Assembly: GCF_003626535.1 (NCBI RefSeq)
Contig: NZ_RBAL01000007.1
Span: 124,001 to 188,000 of the forward strand
DNA from: Streptomyces hoynatensis
Lineage (GTDB): Bacteria > Actinomycetota > Actinomycetes > Streptomycetales > Streptomycetaceae
DNA: 64,000 bases
Direction of reading: 5' to 3'
Shown piece after piece: positions 8,086-17,247 of the stretch. Each line of letters begins with the position of its first letter. Position 1 is the stretch's first letter. The notes beneath the pieces are model-generated. The model saw nothing but the letters and a program-made list of their open reading frames with translations. It was not told the origin of the DNA and searched no databases. The translations under genes and the position numbers were made by a program.

Positions 8086-8532
8086 TCACACGGAGTGCAG
8101 GGCCGCGTGCAGTTCGTCGAGGGAGCGCGGCGGGGTGTCCGGGTCCTCGCCGTCGTTCGCCGCGAGCCGTATGTGCGCCTCGCGCGCGGCCCTGACGGCC
8201 TCCGGCCAGCCGTGGTGCCCGAGGTAGTCGGAGACCGGGGCGTCGGCCCCGACCTGGTGCATGATCCGCAGCACGCGCAGCACCGCCGCGTCCACCAGCG
8301 CCGCCTCCTGGCTGTCCCGGAAGACGGTGCCGACGTACTTCTCGGCCGACCAGTTGTCCAGCCAGGTGTCCTCGACCAGGCGGTAGACGGCGTCGGTCAC
8401 GTCGCCGTACCCCGGGACCCTGGGCACCCAGTAGTTCTCGTGGAAGTGCGGGTCGGACAGCATGTGCAGCGCCGAGCGCACGTTGGCGCGCCAGCGCCAC
8501 CACGGCATGTCGTTGAGCGGCATGCCTGCCAT
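8086..8532 (-). CDS. SCO4402-family conserved protein
   Basis: This is a conserved Streptomyces protein of unknown function. I recognise the opening MPLNDMPWWRWRANVRSALH and the segment YRLVEDTWLDNWSAEKYVGT as those of the SCO4402-type family, found beside purU as here. It is 148 aa, soluble, Trp- and His-rich, with no signal peptide or catalytic motif I recognise. The frame is open back to a GTG at 8715 that overlaps the stop of the upstream gene. However, codons in that extension have weak GC bias at position three, so I prefer the ATG at 8532 (or 8523). If 8715 were used, the protein would gain a 61-aa low-complexity N-terminus. Confidence 0.78.
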   Translation of the reverse strand: MAGMPLNDMPWWRWRANVRSALHMLSDPHFHENYWVPRVPGYGDVTDAVYRLVEDTWLDNWSAEKYVGTVFRDSQEAALVDAAVLRVLRIMHQVGADAPVSDYLGHHGWPEAVRAAREAHIRLAANDGEDPDTPPRSLDELHAALHSV

Positions 8533-8711
8533 GGTGGAGGAACGCCTGGCGTGACGGGAAGACCTTTCCGAAGCCTGCACGGAACCCGATCGTACGGGCA
8601 CCCCGCGGCCACGCCGGCCCCCGCCTGCCCCGCCCTCGCCACCACGGCCCGCCCGACGCGCCTCGCCCTCCGCTGCCGCCTCGCCTTCCCCTGCTGTCCC
8701 GGTGCCCTCGC

Positions 8712-10646
8712 TCACAGCTGTCCCGGGTCACGCTCGGGCAGCCCGTACTGCCTGGCCACCGGGTTCCACAGCTCCGCCGCGTGCTGCTTGGCCTCGGTGG
8801 CCTGCTGGCTGGCGGCGTCCCCCTGGTCGGCGCGGTCGGTGCGCCGCAGCTGGCCGCCGTGGCAGAGGTCGCGGTTGTTCGCCGCCTCCTCCGCCCAGGC
8901 CGCGTAGTTCTCGTCCGCCTGGGCCGAGGACTGCCAGGCCTCGACGAGGGCCTGGCCGAGCGCCTCGCCGTCGGGGAGGGCGTCGAGTTCCAGGGAGTTG
9001 AGCTGCGTGACCAGGCCGTTGCGCTGGTCGCGGGCGGCGCGCAGGTCCTGGGCCGCCCGGCCGAGGTGCTTGCAGGAGCGGACGTCCGCCACCGCGCCGA
9101 CCACCGCGTCGCGGCTGTCGTTGCTCTGGTCGAGCAGCGCCGACAGGGCCTCGGCCTGGGCCCGCGCCTCCTCGTCCCCGGCCTCGTCCTGCCCCTCGTC
9201 CTGGGGCGTTTCCCCGCCGTCCGCCCCGGTCTCCCCGTCGCCTGGCTGCTCCGAGTCGCCGGCCGCCGCGCTCTGCGAGGTCTCGGTGTCCGAGCCGCCC
9301 CCATCGCCGCCGCCGAGCAGCGCGCCCGCGCCCAGGCCGATCACCGCGCAGCCGAGGACGACCGCGGCCACGATCAGCAGGGGGGAACGGCGCCGCGCGG
9401 GGCCGTCGCCGCCGTAGGGCGGCGGGGGCAGACCCGGCCCGCCGGGCCGGCCGCCGGCCGGTTCCGCGGCGGACCTGAAGAGGTTCTCGAAGTCGCCGCC
9501 GGCGGGCCCCCCGGCGGCCGGCCGGCCGGGTCCCGGGGGCACGGGCTGCGCGCCGCAGGGCCGCGGGCCCCTCCCGCGGCCGCCGGAGGCCCGGCCGGGG
9601 GCGACCGCCCGCAGCTGGGTCGTGGCCTCGGGGTCCGCCGCGACCGGCGGGATCAGCTGCGTCGCCCCCTCCGGGTCCGCGCCCGGCGCCCGGTTCCCCG
9701 GCGCCCGGTCCGGGCGTTCCGGGGTGGCCTGCAGGGGAAGCGCCCTGATCTGGGCCGTCGCCTCCAGCGGGCCGCCGTCGTCCACCGGCGGGATCAGCTG
9801 CGTGGCGGCCTCGTCGGGGGCGCCGCCCACCGGCGGGATCAGCTGGGTCGCGGCCTCGTCGGGCGCGCCGCCCACCGGCGGGAGGAACTGCGTGGCCGCC
9901 TCCTCGGGCGCCGGGGGCGGGGGCGGGACGCTGGGCATCGCGGGGGTGGCCTGCCGGGGCAGTTCCCCGGCCGGGGCCCGGTGCGCGCCCGGGCCGGACG
10001 CGTGGCGCCCGGCGCCCGCCGGGGGCGCGCCCTGGGGGCCGCCCGCCGGCGCGGAGGCGTTCCCCGGGTGGGCAGGTGGTGCGTGGTGTGCGTGCGCGGC
10101 CTGCGGCGGGTTCGCGCCGGCCGGGCCGCCCGGCGCGCCGGGGGCGGGCGGAACCTGCGCGTGGCGCCCCTGGGACGGCGCGCCCGGGGCCGGCACCGCG
10201 GGGGCGAGCATCGTCGGCTGGTCGTGCGGGCTTGCGCCCTGCGCCGGTGCCGCGGGCGGCGGCCCGGCCGGGAACGGCGCGCTCGGGGCGGGCGGCGCGG
10301 GCGGCATGGCGGGCGGCGCCGCGGGGGGCGCGGCCGGTGGCATGGCCGGTGGTATGGCGGGGGGCGCGGCTCCGGGGGCCTGGCCAGGCTGCGGGGCGCC
10401 GGGGAGTTGGCCGGGCGGCGGGCCGTAGGGCTGCGCGGGCGGCGGGCCCGGCGGCTGCGGGGCGGCCCCGCCCTGGCCCTGCGGGGAGTCGGCGGCGGCC
10501 ACGCCCGGGCCCCAGGGCTGGCCCCACGGCTGTCCGGTCGAGGGGGCGGCCGCCCCCTGAGGCCGCGAGTCCCACGATCCCCCGCCGCTCGACGGCAGTA
10601 TCACGCCCTCGCGGGGCTCGTCGTCGGGTCCGCTGTGGGTCGTCAC
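8712..10646 (-). CDS. Large proline-rich membrane-anchored protein with ATQ repeats
   Basis: The 644-aa product begins with about 240 residues of Pro/Ala/Gly-rich cytoplasmic sequence. Residues 245-345 then contain repeated units: EAATQFLPPV, EAATQLIPPV (twice), EATAQIRAL, EGATQLIPPV and EATTQLRAV. A single transmembrane helix follows near residues 420-442 (LLIVAAVVLGCAVIGLGAGA). The extracellular part has an acidic linker and a helical domain of about 150 residues with two cysteines (SCKHL, DLCHG). The threonines in the ATQ motifs resemble substrates of actinobacterial Ser/Thr kinases bound by FHA domains; that is inference. The GTG at 10646 has a GAGGAG site. It ends where the next gene's open frame could begin, suggesting co-transcription with the SCO4402-like gene. 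Confidence 0.8.
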   Translation of the reverse strand: MTTHSGPDDEPREGVILPSSGGGSWDSRPQGAAAPSTGQPWGQPWGPGVAAADSPQGQGGAAPQPPGPPPAQPYGPPPGQLPGAPQPGQAPGAAPPAIPPAMPPAAPPAAPPAMPPAPPAPSAPFPAGPPPAAPAQGASPHDQPTMLAPAVPAPGAPSQGRHAQVPPAPGAPGGPAGANPPQAAHAHHAPPAHPGNASAPAGGPQGAPPAGAGRHASGPGAHRAPAGELPRQATPAMPSVPPPPPAPEEAATQFLPPVGGAPDEAATQLIPPVGGAPDEAATQLIPPVDDGGPLEATAQIRALPLQATPERPDRAPGNRAPGADPEGATQLIPPVAADPEATTQLRAVAPGRASGGRGRGPRPCGAQPVPPGPGRPAAGGPAGGDFENLFRSAAEPAGGRPGGPGLPPPPYGGDGPARRRSPLLIVAAVVLGCAVIGLGAGALLGGGDGGGSDTETSQSAAAGDSEQPGDGETGADGGETPQDEGQDEAGDEEARAQAEALSALLDQSNDSRDAVVGAVADVRSCKHLGRAAQDLRAARDQRNGLVTQLNSLELDALPDGEALGQALVEAWQSSAQADENYAAWAEEAANNRDLCHGGQLRRTDRADQGDAASQQATEAKQHAAELWNPVARQYGLPERDPGQL

Positions 10647-10906
10647 CCGGGCTCCTCGTTCGCTTCACGCCGTGTACCGGCTCACGCTACCGGCTCCACG
10701 GGAGCCTCGCGTTCCCGCGTCCCGGGGTCAAGTCGGGCGCCCGCGGCCGGAATCTGCGCGGGAATCGGCGCGCCGCGGCGGCCGGGCGAGATCCCCGGCA
10801 CGGCGCGCGGAGTGCCGGGAGCGGGCGCGGCGCCCGGCCGCGCGCCGCCTTCCCGCGGCGGCCGCCGGGCCGGGCCCGCCGCCGGGAAGGCCCCGCGGAC
10901 CTGCGC

Positions 10907-12355
10907 CTACCTGCCGGACCAGCGGGCGGCGAACTCCCGCACCCGCGGCTCCTTGCGGTGGGGTTCGAGCCTGGCCTTGAAGTCCTCGAAGTACTGCGTG
11001 CCGCGGCCGGAACGCAGGCCGTGCAGCAGCGTGCCCGCCTCGTCCGCCGTGTGGCAGGCGTGGTCGAGGTCACCCTCCTGCAACTGCCCCTGGGCCATGA
11101 GCAGCAGCCCGAGCGCGCGCCGCCTGGCGCGGCTCGGCGGGTGGCCGGCGAGGGCCTCGGCGGCCCGCTGCTGCGTGGCCCGGCCCTGGCCCAGGTCCCG
11201 GTGGCAGTGGGCCAGTTCGTCCGCCAGGTAGGCCGCGTCGAAGTGGGCGATCCAGTCCGGGTCCTCGCCTTCTGGGGCGCCCGCGGCGCTCCCCGCGCTT
11301 CCCGCGCTTTCGGGGGCCCCGGCGCGTTCGAGCGCGGCCAGCGCGGCGCCGGCCGCCCTGCGGCAGCCCTCGCGGTCCTGGGACTGGGCGAAGCCGCGCG
11401 CCTCCGCCGCGAGGAACAGCGCCTCGGCGCGCGGCGGCACCTGGCCCTTGGTGCCCTCCTGGGCGGCCCGGGCGAGTTGGACGACCTCGCGCGGGTTGCC
11501 GAGTTCGGCGGCGAGGTGGCTCATGCCCGCGGCGAGGACGTAGCCGCCGAAGCCGCGGTCGCCCGCGGCCTGGGCCAGCCGCAGGGCCTGGATGTAGTAG
11601 CGCTGGGCGAGCCCCGGCAGGCCGCTGTCCACCGCCATGTAGCCGGCGAGTTCGGTCAGCCTGGCGGCGGCGCCGAACAGGTCGCGCCCCACGGACTCCC
11701 GGTAGGAGCCGGTGAGCAGCTGGGACACCACGCTGTTGAGGTAGTGGACGACGACCGGCCTGACGTGACCCGCCCCCCAGCGGCGATCGAGTTCGACCAG
11801 CGCGGCGGTGGTGGCGCGCAGGGCGGCGACGTCGGCCTGGCCCACCCGGGGCCCGGAGGAACGGGCCACCGCCTGGTCGGACGGGCTGATCAGCCAGTCC
11901 CGGCTGGGCTCCACGAGCGCGGCCGGCGCCACGTGCGAGCCGCCGGGGCCGTAGGGTCCGCGCCCCTGGGCCGCCTCCCCCGCCTCGCGCCTGGCCACGT
12001 CGGAGCGCCACAACTCGGCGGCCTGCTCCACGGCATCGGCCAGCCCGGCCGCGAAGCGCAGCCCCACCGCCGAGGTGAGCTGGCGGGCGCTGCCCATCCC
12101 GATCTCCTCGACGGTCACCTGCCGGCCGAGCTTGCGGCCGATGGCGTCGGCGATTATCTCCGGCGCCCGGCCGCGCGGCTGCTGGCCGCGAATCCACCGG
12201 GCCACGGACGTCTTGTCGTACCGATAGTCGAGGCCGCGCTCCGCGGCGCACATGTTGACCCGGCGGGCGAGGCCGGCGTTCGAGCAGGCGGCCTCGCGGA
12301 CCAGCGACAGAAGGCGCTCGTTGGGCTGGCGGGAGATGAGAGGTCTTGCTGTCAT
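10907..12355 (-). CDS. NsdA-like transcriptional regulator (HTH plus TPR-like repeats)
   Basis: This 482-aa protein has an N-terminal helix-turn-helix region (LARRVNMCAAERGLDYRYDK, then TSVARWIRGQQPRGRAPEII) within residues 25-75. About 300 residues of helical repeats follow, with TPR-like segments such as LAQRYYIQALRLAQAAGDRG. This is the architecture of the NsdA/SCO4441-like family of Streptomyces developmental and antibiotic regulators. The ATG at 12355 has a good AAGGGAG site. It is divergent from a primase/polymerase-like gene across 165 bp. The domain order is clear; the regulated genes cannot be predicted from sequence. Confidence 0.85.
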   Translation of the reverse strand: MTARPLISRQPNERLLSLVREAACSNAGLARRVNMCAAERGLDYRYDKTSVARWIRGQQPRGRAPEIIADAIGRKLGRQVTVEEIGMGSARQLTSAVGLRFAAGLADAVEQAAELWRSDVARREAGEAAQGRGPYGPGGSHVAPAALVEPSRDWLISPSDQAVARSSGPRVGQADVAALRATTAALVELDRRWGAGHVRPVVVHYLNSVVSQLLTGSYRESVGRDLFGAAARLTELAGYMAVDSGLPGLAQRYYIQALRLAQAAGDRGFGGYVLAAGMSHLAAELGNPREVVQLARAAQEGTKGQVPPRAEALFLAAEARGFAQSQDREGCRRAAGAALAALERAGAPESAGSAGSAAGAPEGEDPDWIAHFDAAYLADELAHCHRDLGQGRATQQRAAEALAGHPPSRARRRALGLLLMAQGQLQEGDLDHACHTADEAGTLLHGLRSGRGTQYFEDFKARLEPHRKEPRVREFAARWSGR

Positions 12356-12520
12356 GGGCGGCTCCCTTGCTGATCCCTTGCTGACCGGCTCCCCGGGAAG
12401 ATCCGCGCTCATCACTGCCCGCCGCATGCCCAATCCATCCCGTATGCCCCGGTCAATGCACCGATGCGCCCCGCGTGCGTGACGGCTCCCCTCACGCACA
12501 CTCGCGCGAGCCCGTAACCC

Positions 12521-13237
12521 ATGCGGAGCAATCGAGTTGTGATCAACGTGGAAATCAACCTGGACATCCCCCTGGAACGAAGCCCCCGACTCCCCTCCCC
12601 CGGCACCGCGGGCGGGCAGCCGCCGCGGCCCACGGAATCCCTGGTCGAGCAGGCCGTCCGGTACGTGGAGGACCGGCACTGGGACGTGCTGCCCGGCGCA
12701 TGGCTGGTGTCCGCGGGACCGGACGTGCGCTGTTCGTGCGCCTTTGCCGGCTGCGATGCGCCGGGCGCGCACCCGGCGCACGCCGACTTCCGCGGCCTGG
12801 CGACGGGCAGCGCCTCCGCGGTCAGGCGGGCCTGGGCGCGGCAGCCGCGGGCCGCGGTGCTGCTGCCGACGGGCCGGTCCTTCGACGTGCTCGACGTGCC
12901 GGAGACGGCCGGCTGCCTCGCGCTCGCCAGGATGGAGCGGACCGGGGTCGCGCTCGGCCCGGTGTCCGCACACCCCCAGGGCAGCATGCAGTTCTTCGTG
13001 CTGCCCGGCGGCGCCGCCCGGGTGCCCGGGCTGCTGCGGCAGCTGGGCTGGCCGTCCGCGGGGCTCGGTCTGCGGGTCGCGGGCGAGGGCGGCTGGGTGG
13101 CCGCGCCGCCCACCCGGGTCGGGGACCGCGGCCGGGTGCAGTGGGTGCGGCGGCCCACAGAGGCCAACCGCTGGCTGCCCGGCGTGGAGGAGGTCATCGC
13201 GCCCCTCGCCTACGCCTGCCGCCAGGAAGCCGGCTGA
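12521..13237 (+). CDS. Bifunctional DNA primase/polymerase-like protein
   Basis: This 238-aa protein resembles the PrimPol-like N-terminal domain family that is common as a stand-alone protein in Streptomyces. Recognisable segments are VEQAVRYVEDRHWDVLPGAW, a cysteine cluster CSCAFAGC with the following HPAH, and a WLPGVEEVIAPLAYACRQE C-terminus. Catalytic acidic residues of true primases are not obvious, so an enzymatic role is uncertain. The start is uncertain: the ATG at 12521 lacks a ribosome site, whereas the in-frame GTG at 12539 has GGAG at a suitable distance. The first codons are unusually A/T-ended. It is divergent from the NsdA-like regulator and is followed by the long repeat block. 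Confidence 0.75.
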   Translation: MRSNRVVINVEINLDIPLERSPRLPSPGTAGGQPPRPTESLVEQAVRYVEDRHWDVLPGAWLVSAGPDVRCSCAFAGCDAPGAHPAHADFRGLATGSASAVRRAWARQPRAAVLLPTGRSFDVLDVPETAGCLALARMERTGVALGPVSAHPQGSMQFFVLPGGAARVPGLLRQLGWPSAGLGLRVAGEGGWVAAPPTRVGDRGRVQWVRRPTEANRWLPGVEEVIAPLAYACRQEAG

Positions 13238-14380
13238 CCGGACGCCCTCCGGCCACCGCGCGCGCCGGGGCACCGCCCGCGCCGGGCGCCGTGCGCGCCG
13301 GGCGCCGTGCGCGCCGGGGCGCAGCGCGCGCCGGGGCGCAGCGCGCGATGGTGCGCAGCGCGATGGGGCGCCACGCGCCGGGGGCACCGGGCGTGCCGGG
13401 TGCCGTGCGCGACGAGGCGCCCCAGGCCGGGGGGCACCGGGGACGCCGGGCACCGGCACGACAGGGAGCCGCGGACACCGCGGGCCGGACAGACGGGAAC
13501 GCCGCAGGCCGCGGACCCCCGGCGTGCCGGACACCGGGCACGACGAGGCACCGCGCGCCGGGGGCGCCGGGCGTGCCGCGCGCCGGGGCGCCGCGGACCG
13601 GGGGCACCGCGCGGGACGGGCGCCTGCGCAACGGGGCGCCGCAGGCCGGAGGGCACCGGGCACGCCGGGGAGCCGTGCACGCGGGGCGCCGGGAGCTGTG
13701 GGCATGGGGCATAACAGGGGCCGGGGGGGCCGAGTTCCGGGCACGACGGGGTGCCGGACACCGGGCACGTCCCGTCACCGGGACCCGGGACACCGCGGGC
13801 CGGGGACGCCGGGCACGACGGAACGCCGCAGGCCGCAGACACCCGACGTGCCGGACAGCGGGCACGCCGGGGTGCCGCAGCGTCCGGGGGCCATCGGGCG
13901 CGCTGGGGCGCCGCCGCCCGGGCGCGCGGGGCAGGACACAGCGCACGACGGGACGCTGCGACCACCGGGCATGACGGGCACCGGGCACGGCGGGCCGCCG
14001 GGACCCGGGGACACCGGACGCCGCGAACGCCGGGGCGCCGGGCCCCAGGGACACCGCCGGCCGGGGACGCCGGGCGCGCGGGTACCGAGCGCGACGGGGT
14101 ACCGCGGGCACCGGGCACGGCGGGGCGCCGGGACCCGGCGGCAGCGCGGGCCGGGGACGTCGCAGGCCGAGGGGACCGGGCGCGACGGACACCGTACGCG
14201 GCAGGGCGCCGCAGGCCGCGGGCACCGCAGGCCGCGGGCACCGGGCACGGTGGGACGCCGCAGGCCGGGGGCCGGGCCGCCCGGCGGACCGAGACCGCCG
14301 GCCGGTCCCGGCCGCTCGGCGCGCCCCGGCTGGCCCGCCGCACGCGCGCCGGAACGGCGCCCGCCCCCCAGGGGGCGTTC

Positions 14381-14440
14381 CGCACCACAACGCACCACAA
14401 CGCACCACAACGCATCGCACCGCATCGCACCGCACCGGAC
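14381..14440 (+). repeat. 10-bp tandem repeat
   Basis: Six consecutive decamers are visible: CGCACCACAA three times (14381-14410), CGCATCGCAC twice (14411-14430), then CGCACCGGAC. It is a small minisatellite at the end of the larger degenerate repeat block and locally lowers the GC content. Confidence 0.95.
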
Positions 14441-14730
14441 GCTCCGGAGGGGCATTCCGCGGCCACGTTCCGCAGGGGCGCGCCCGGCCGGGCGCGTTCC
14501 CGCGCGGAGCGCCCTCGCACGGCGCGCCCGCGCGGCCCGCCATCGCGCGGAGCACCCTCGCGCGGAGCGCCCTCGCATGGCCGCTCGCCCCGGCGCGTGC
14601 CCCCGCCCGCTCGGACCACCGCGGCCGGCGGCCCGCGCGAGGGGCCGGGGAAGGGGCCGCGGCGGGCGGCCAGGCGCCGGTGGTGCGGCCGGGTGTTCGA
14701 CCGGCAGGAGATCGGGCGGTAAGGCGCATC

Positions 14731-14736
14731 TAGAGT
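14731..14736 (+). promoter_or_regulatory. -10-like element for a leaderless ABC ATPase transcript
   Basis: TAGAGT lies exactly seven bases before the ATG at 14744 and no Shine-Dalgarno sequence is present, as expected when transcription begins at the start codon. No good -35 is visible at the normal distance. Confidence 0.45.
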
Positions 14737-14743
14737 GAAACGC

Positions 14744-15553
14744 ATGGACGACGGGGAACGGACAGCGGGCGGGGACGGCCGGCCGGAGACGGCCGCGGTG
14801 CGGGTGCGCGGCCTGTGGAAGCAGTTCGGCGAGCAGACGGCCGTGGCGGGGATCGACCTCGACCTGCCCGCCGGACGCTTCATCGGCCTGGTGGGGCCGA
14901 ACGGCGCGGGCAAGACGACGACGCTCTCGATGATCACCGGGCTGCTGCGCCCCGACTCGGGGCTGGTCGAGATCGGCGGGCGCGACGTGTGGCGGGACCC
15001 GGTGGGCGTCAAGTCCCGGATCGGGGTGCTGCCCGAGGGGCTGCGGCTCTTCGAACGGCTCACCGGCCGGGAGCTGCTGACCTACATGGGCCGCCTGCGC
15101 GGCCTGCCCGCGGCCGAGGTGGAGCGCCGCTGCGACCAGCTGCTCGACGTGCTCGACCTCTCCGCCGCCCAGCACAAGCTGGTGGTGGACTACTCCACGG
15201 GCATGCGCAAGAAGACCGGCCTCGCCGCCGCGCTGCTGCACAACCCGGAGGTCCTGTTCCTGGACGAGCCCTTCGAGGGCGTGGACCCGGTGTCGGCGCA
15301 GACCATCCGCGGCGTGCTGGAGCGGTACACCTCCTCGGGCGCCACGGTGGTCTTCTCCAGTCACGTGATGGAGCTGGTGGAGTCGCTGTGCGACTGGGTG
15401 GCCGTGCTGGCCTCGGGCCGGATCAGGGCGCACGGGCCGCTGGCCGAGGTGCGCGGGGCGGCGCCCAGCCTGCAGAGCGCCTTCCTCGAACTGGTCGGCG
15501 CGCAGGGCAATCCGGCCGGGCAGAGCCTGGACTGGCTGGGCGGCCCGCGATGA
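14744..15553 (+). CDS. ABC transporter ATP-binding protein (ABC-2 exporter type)
   Basis: This 269-aa ATPase powers the permease encoded directly downstream. Walker A is GPNGAGKTT near residue 51 and Walker B is VLFLDEP near residue 169. The signature motif is YSTGMRKK in place of LSGGQ, as is common in ABC-2 exporters with CcmA/YadG-type ATPases. The switch histidine is in FSSHVMEL. The start is either the ATG at 14744, which has a -10-like hexamer seven bases upstream, or an in-frame GTG at 14735. Its TGA overlaps the permease ATG by four bases (ATGA at 15550-15553), so the pair forms a translationally coupled operon. The cargo is unknown. Confidence 0.9.
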   Translation: MDDGERTAGGDGRPETAAVRVRGLWKQFGEQTAVAGIDLDLPAGRFIGLVGPNGAGKTTTLSMITGLLRPDSGLVEIGGRDVWRDPVGVKSRIGVLPEGLRLFERLTGRELLTYMGRLRGLPAAEVERRCDQLLDVLDLSAAQHKLVVDYSTGMRKKTGLAAALLHNPEVLFLDEPFEGVDPVSAQTIRGVLERYTSSGATVVFSSHVMELVESLCDWVAVLASGRIRAHGPLAEVRGAAPSLQSAFLELVGAQGNPAGQSLDWLGGPR

Positions 15554-17247
15554 GCGCCCCCGGCGCACGCCAGGCGAGCGGACCGCCCGCCGACCCGGCC
15601 CTTCCCGCCGGGGCGCCGTACGGCGCCGGCGCGGCGGGGGACGGCCGGGCCTCGGCCGGGGCGGTGACCGCGACCTTCGTGCGGCTGAAGCTTTCGCTGC
15701 TGCGCAACGGCCTGCGGCAGTCGACCGGCAGGTCGGCGGCGTTCCTCGGCTCGGTGCTCGTCGCCCTGCTGTTCGGCGGGCTGGGGCTGCTGGGGCTGGT
15801 GGCGCTGCGCGGGCACGCGTACGCCGAGGACGTCGGCATCGCCCTGGTGGCGGTCGTGGCGCTCGGCTGGACGTTCATGCCGATGTTCGTGGGCGGGGGC
15901 GACGAGACCCTCGACCCGGGGCGGCTGGCGATGCTGCCGCTGCCGCCGCGGACCCTGCTCGGCGCCGAACTCGTGGCCTCCGCGGTGGGCACCGGGGCGC
16001 TGTTCACGGTGCTGCTGGTGAGCGGGGCGGCGGCGACGGCCGCGCACGGCCCGGCCGGGACGGCCCTCGCGGTGCTGGCGGTGCCGCTGGTGCTGCTGGT
16101 CTGCGTCACGCTCTCCCGCGCCCTGGCGACGGCCAACGCCCGGCTGCTCACCAGCCGCCGGGGCCGGGACCTCGCGGTGTTCAGCGGCGTGGTGGTGGCC
16201 TTCGGCATACAGGGCGTCAACCTGGGCCTGTCCAGCCTGTCCGCGGACGAGAGCCTGGCGCCGGTGGAGCCGATCGCGGACGTGCTGCGCTGGCTGCCGC
16301 CGGCCACGGTGATCGAGGCGGTGCGGGCGGCGGGCGAGGGCCGGCCCGGCCTCTGCGCGGCGGCACTGGCCTGGACCCTGCTGGCCTGGGGGCTGCTCTT
16401 CGCCTGGTGGCGGCGGACGCTGACCCGGCTGCTGACCGCCCCCGACTCCTCGACGCTCCAGGCCGCGCCCGAGGGCGCGGAACGGCGCGCCGGGGCGCGG
16501 GGGAGCGCGCTCGCCGCCCTGCTGCCGCCGGGGCGCACCGGCATCGTGATGCTGCGTTCGCTGCGCTACTCCTGGCGGGACCCGAAGGCGAAGATGGGCT
16601 GGGTCACCTCCCTGGGGATGGGGCTGCTGCTGCCGGTGGTCTTCGCGGCGCAGGACTCCGGGAGCGTCTACAACTCCTGCTGGGTGTCAGGGCTGTTCGG
16701 GCTGCTGATGTACAACCAGTTCGGCCAGGACTACAGCGGCTTCTGGCTGGTGTCGCAGACCATCTGCACGCCGCGGGACGCGCTGGCCGAGCTGCGCGGC
16801 CGGGCGCTGGCGATCGCCGTGGTGTCGGTGCCCTGCACGGTCGTGGTGGTGTCGCTCTTCTGCGCGCTCTCCGGCGCCTTCGGGCAGCTGCCGGACGCGC
16901 TCGGCCTCGCGCTCGCGCTCCAGGGCGCGATGTTCGGCGTCGGGGCGGTGACCAGCGCCCGGTTCCCCTACTCCATCCCGCAGGACAGCCCGATGAAGAA
17001 CGTGGCGCCGGGGCAGGGCGCGACGGCCTGGTTCACGATCGTCGGCGGCGCCTGCTCGGCCGCGGTGGTCGCCTCGCCGGTGATCGCGCTGACGATCTGG
17101 CTGAACGTCTCGGACGCCGCGGCCTGGCCGGTGCTCCCGGTGGGGCTCGGCTACGGCCTGCTGGCGGCCTGGGCGGGGCTGCGCGTCGCCGCCCCGGCGA
17201 CGGCCCGCCGCCTGCCGGAGATCCTGACCGCCGTCAGCCGCGGCTGA
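15550..17247 (+). CDS. ABC-2-type transporter permease
   Basis: This is a 565-aa integral membrane protein with about ten to twelve hydrophobic segments, for example FLGSVLVALLFGGLGLLGLV, LLVSGAAATAAHGPAGTALA and a C-terminal GLGYGLLAAWAGLRVA. A hydrophilic N-terminus of about 35 residues precedes the first segment. The length is about twice that of a small ABC-2 permease, so it probably forms the whole membrane channel alone with two copies of the ATPase. It is coupled to the ATPase gene through a 4-bp overlap. Its stop codon lies inside a 16-bp direct repeat (17240-17278). No substrate is predictable. Confidence 0.88.
   Translation: MSAPGARQASGPPADPALPAGAPYGAGAAGDGRASAGAVTATFVRLKLSLLRNGLRQSTGRSAAFLGSVLVALLFGGLGLLGLVALRGHAYAEDVGIALVAVVALGWTFMPMFVGGGDETLDPGRLAMLPLPPRTLLGAELVASAVGTGALFTVLLVSGAAATAAHGPAGTALAVLAVPLVLLVCVTLSRALATANARLLTSRRGRDLAVFSGVVVAFGIQGVNLGLSSLSADESLAPVEPIADVLRWLPPATVIEAVRAAGEGRPGLCAAALAWTLLAWGLLFAWWRRTLTRLLTAPDSSTLQAAPEGAERRAGARGSALAALLPPGRTGIVMLRSLRYSWRDPKAKMGWVTSLGMGLLLPVVFAAQDSGSVYNSCWVSGLFGLLMYNQFGQDYSGFWLVSQTICTPRDALAELRGRALAIAVVSVPCTVVVVSLFCALSGAFGQLPDALGLALALQGAMFGVGAVTSARFPYSIPQDSPMKNVAPGQGATAWFTIVGGACSAAVVASPVIALTIWLNVSDAAAWPVLPVGLGYGLLAAWAGLRVAAPATARRLPEILTAVSRG

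Larger units (their letters stand above)
13238..14743. repeat. 1.5-kb gene-free block of degenerate GC-rich repeats
   Basis: Between the primase-like gene and an ABC transporter lies about 1.5 kb of imperfect repeats. Recurring modules include CACCGGGCACGACGGG (near 13526, 13659, 13759, 13977, 14110 and 14239) and GCCGCAGGCCG (near 13503, 13641, 13824, 14208 and 14263). They are spaced irregularly, with variants such as GCGCCGGGGCGC. Because the units almost lack stop codons, several reading frames on both strands stay open for 300-660 codons. None has a ribosome site or normal amino-acid composition, so I call no gene here. The first part is dominated by GCGC-rich units and the last 400 bp by shorter tandem repeats. 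Confidence 0.85.

Noticed and set aside
8533..8715. 61-residue N-terminal extension of the SCO4402-like protein from a GTG at 8715
   Set aside because: Third codon positions lose their GC bias and the sequence is low-complexity; the conserved domain starts at 8532. The 4-bp overlap with the upstream stop keeps it possible.
10950..10975. tRNA T-loop-like GGTTCGAGCC
   Set aside because: It lies inside the NsdA-like coding region with no acceptor stem or other arms.
13194..14738. Several overlapping frames of 300-660 codons on both strands in the repeat block
   Set aside because: They exist because the repeat units lack stop codons; composition is almost only Gly, Arg, Ala, Pro and Thr, and no frame has a ribosome site or known domain.
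13238..14743. CRISPR array
   Set aside because: Repeats are degenerate, irregularly spaced and similar throughout; there are no unique spacers of constant length and no cas genes.
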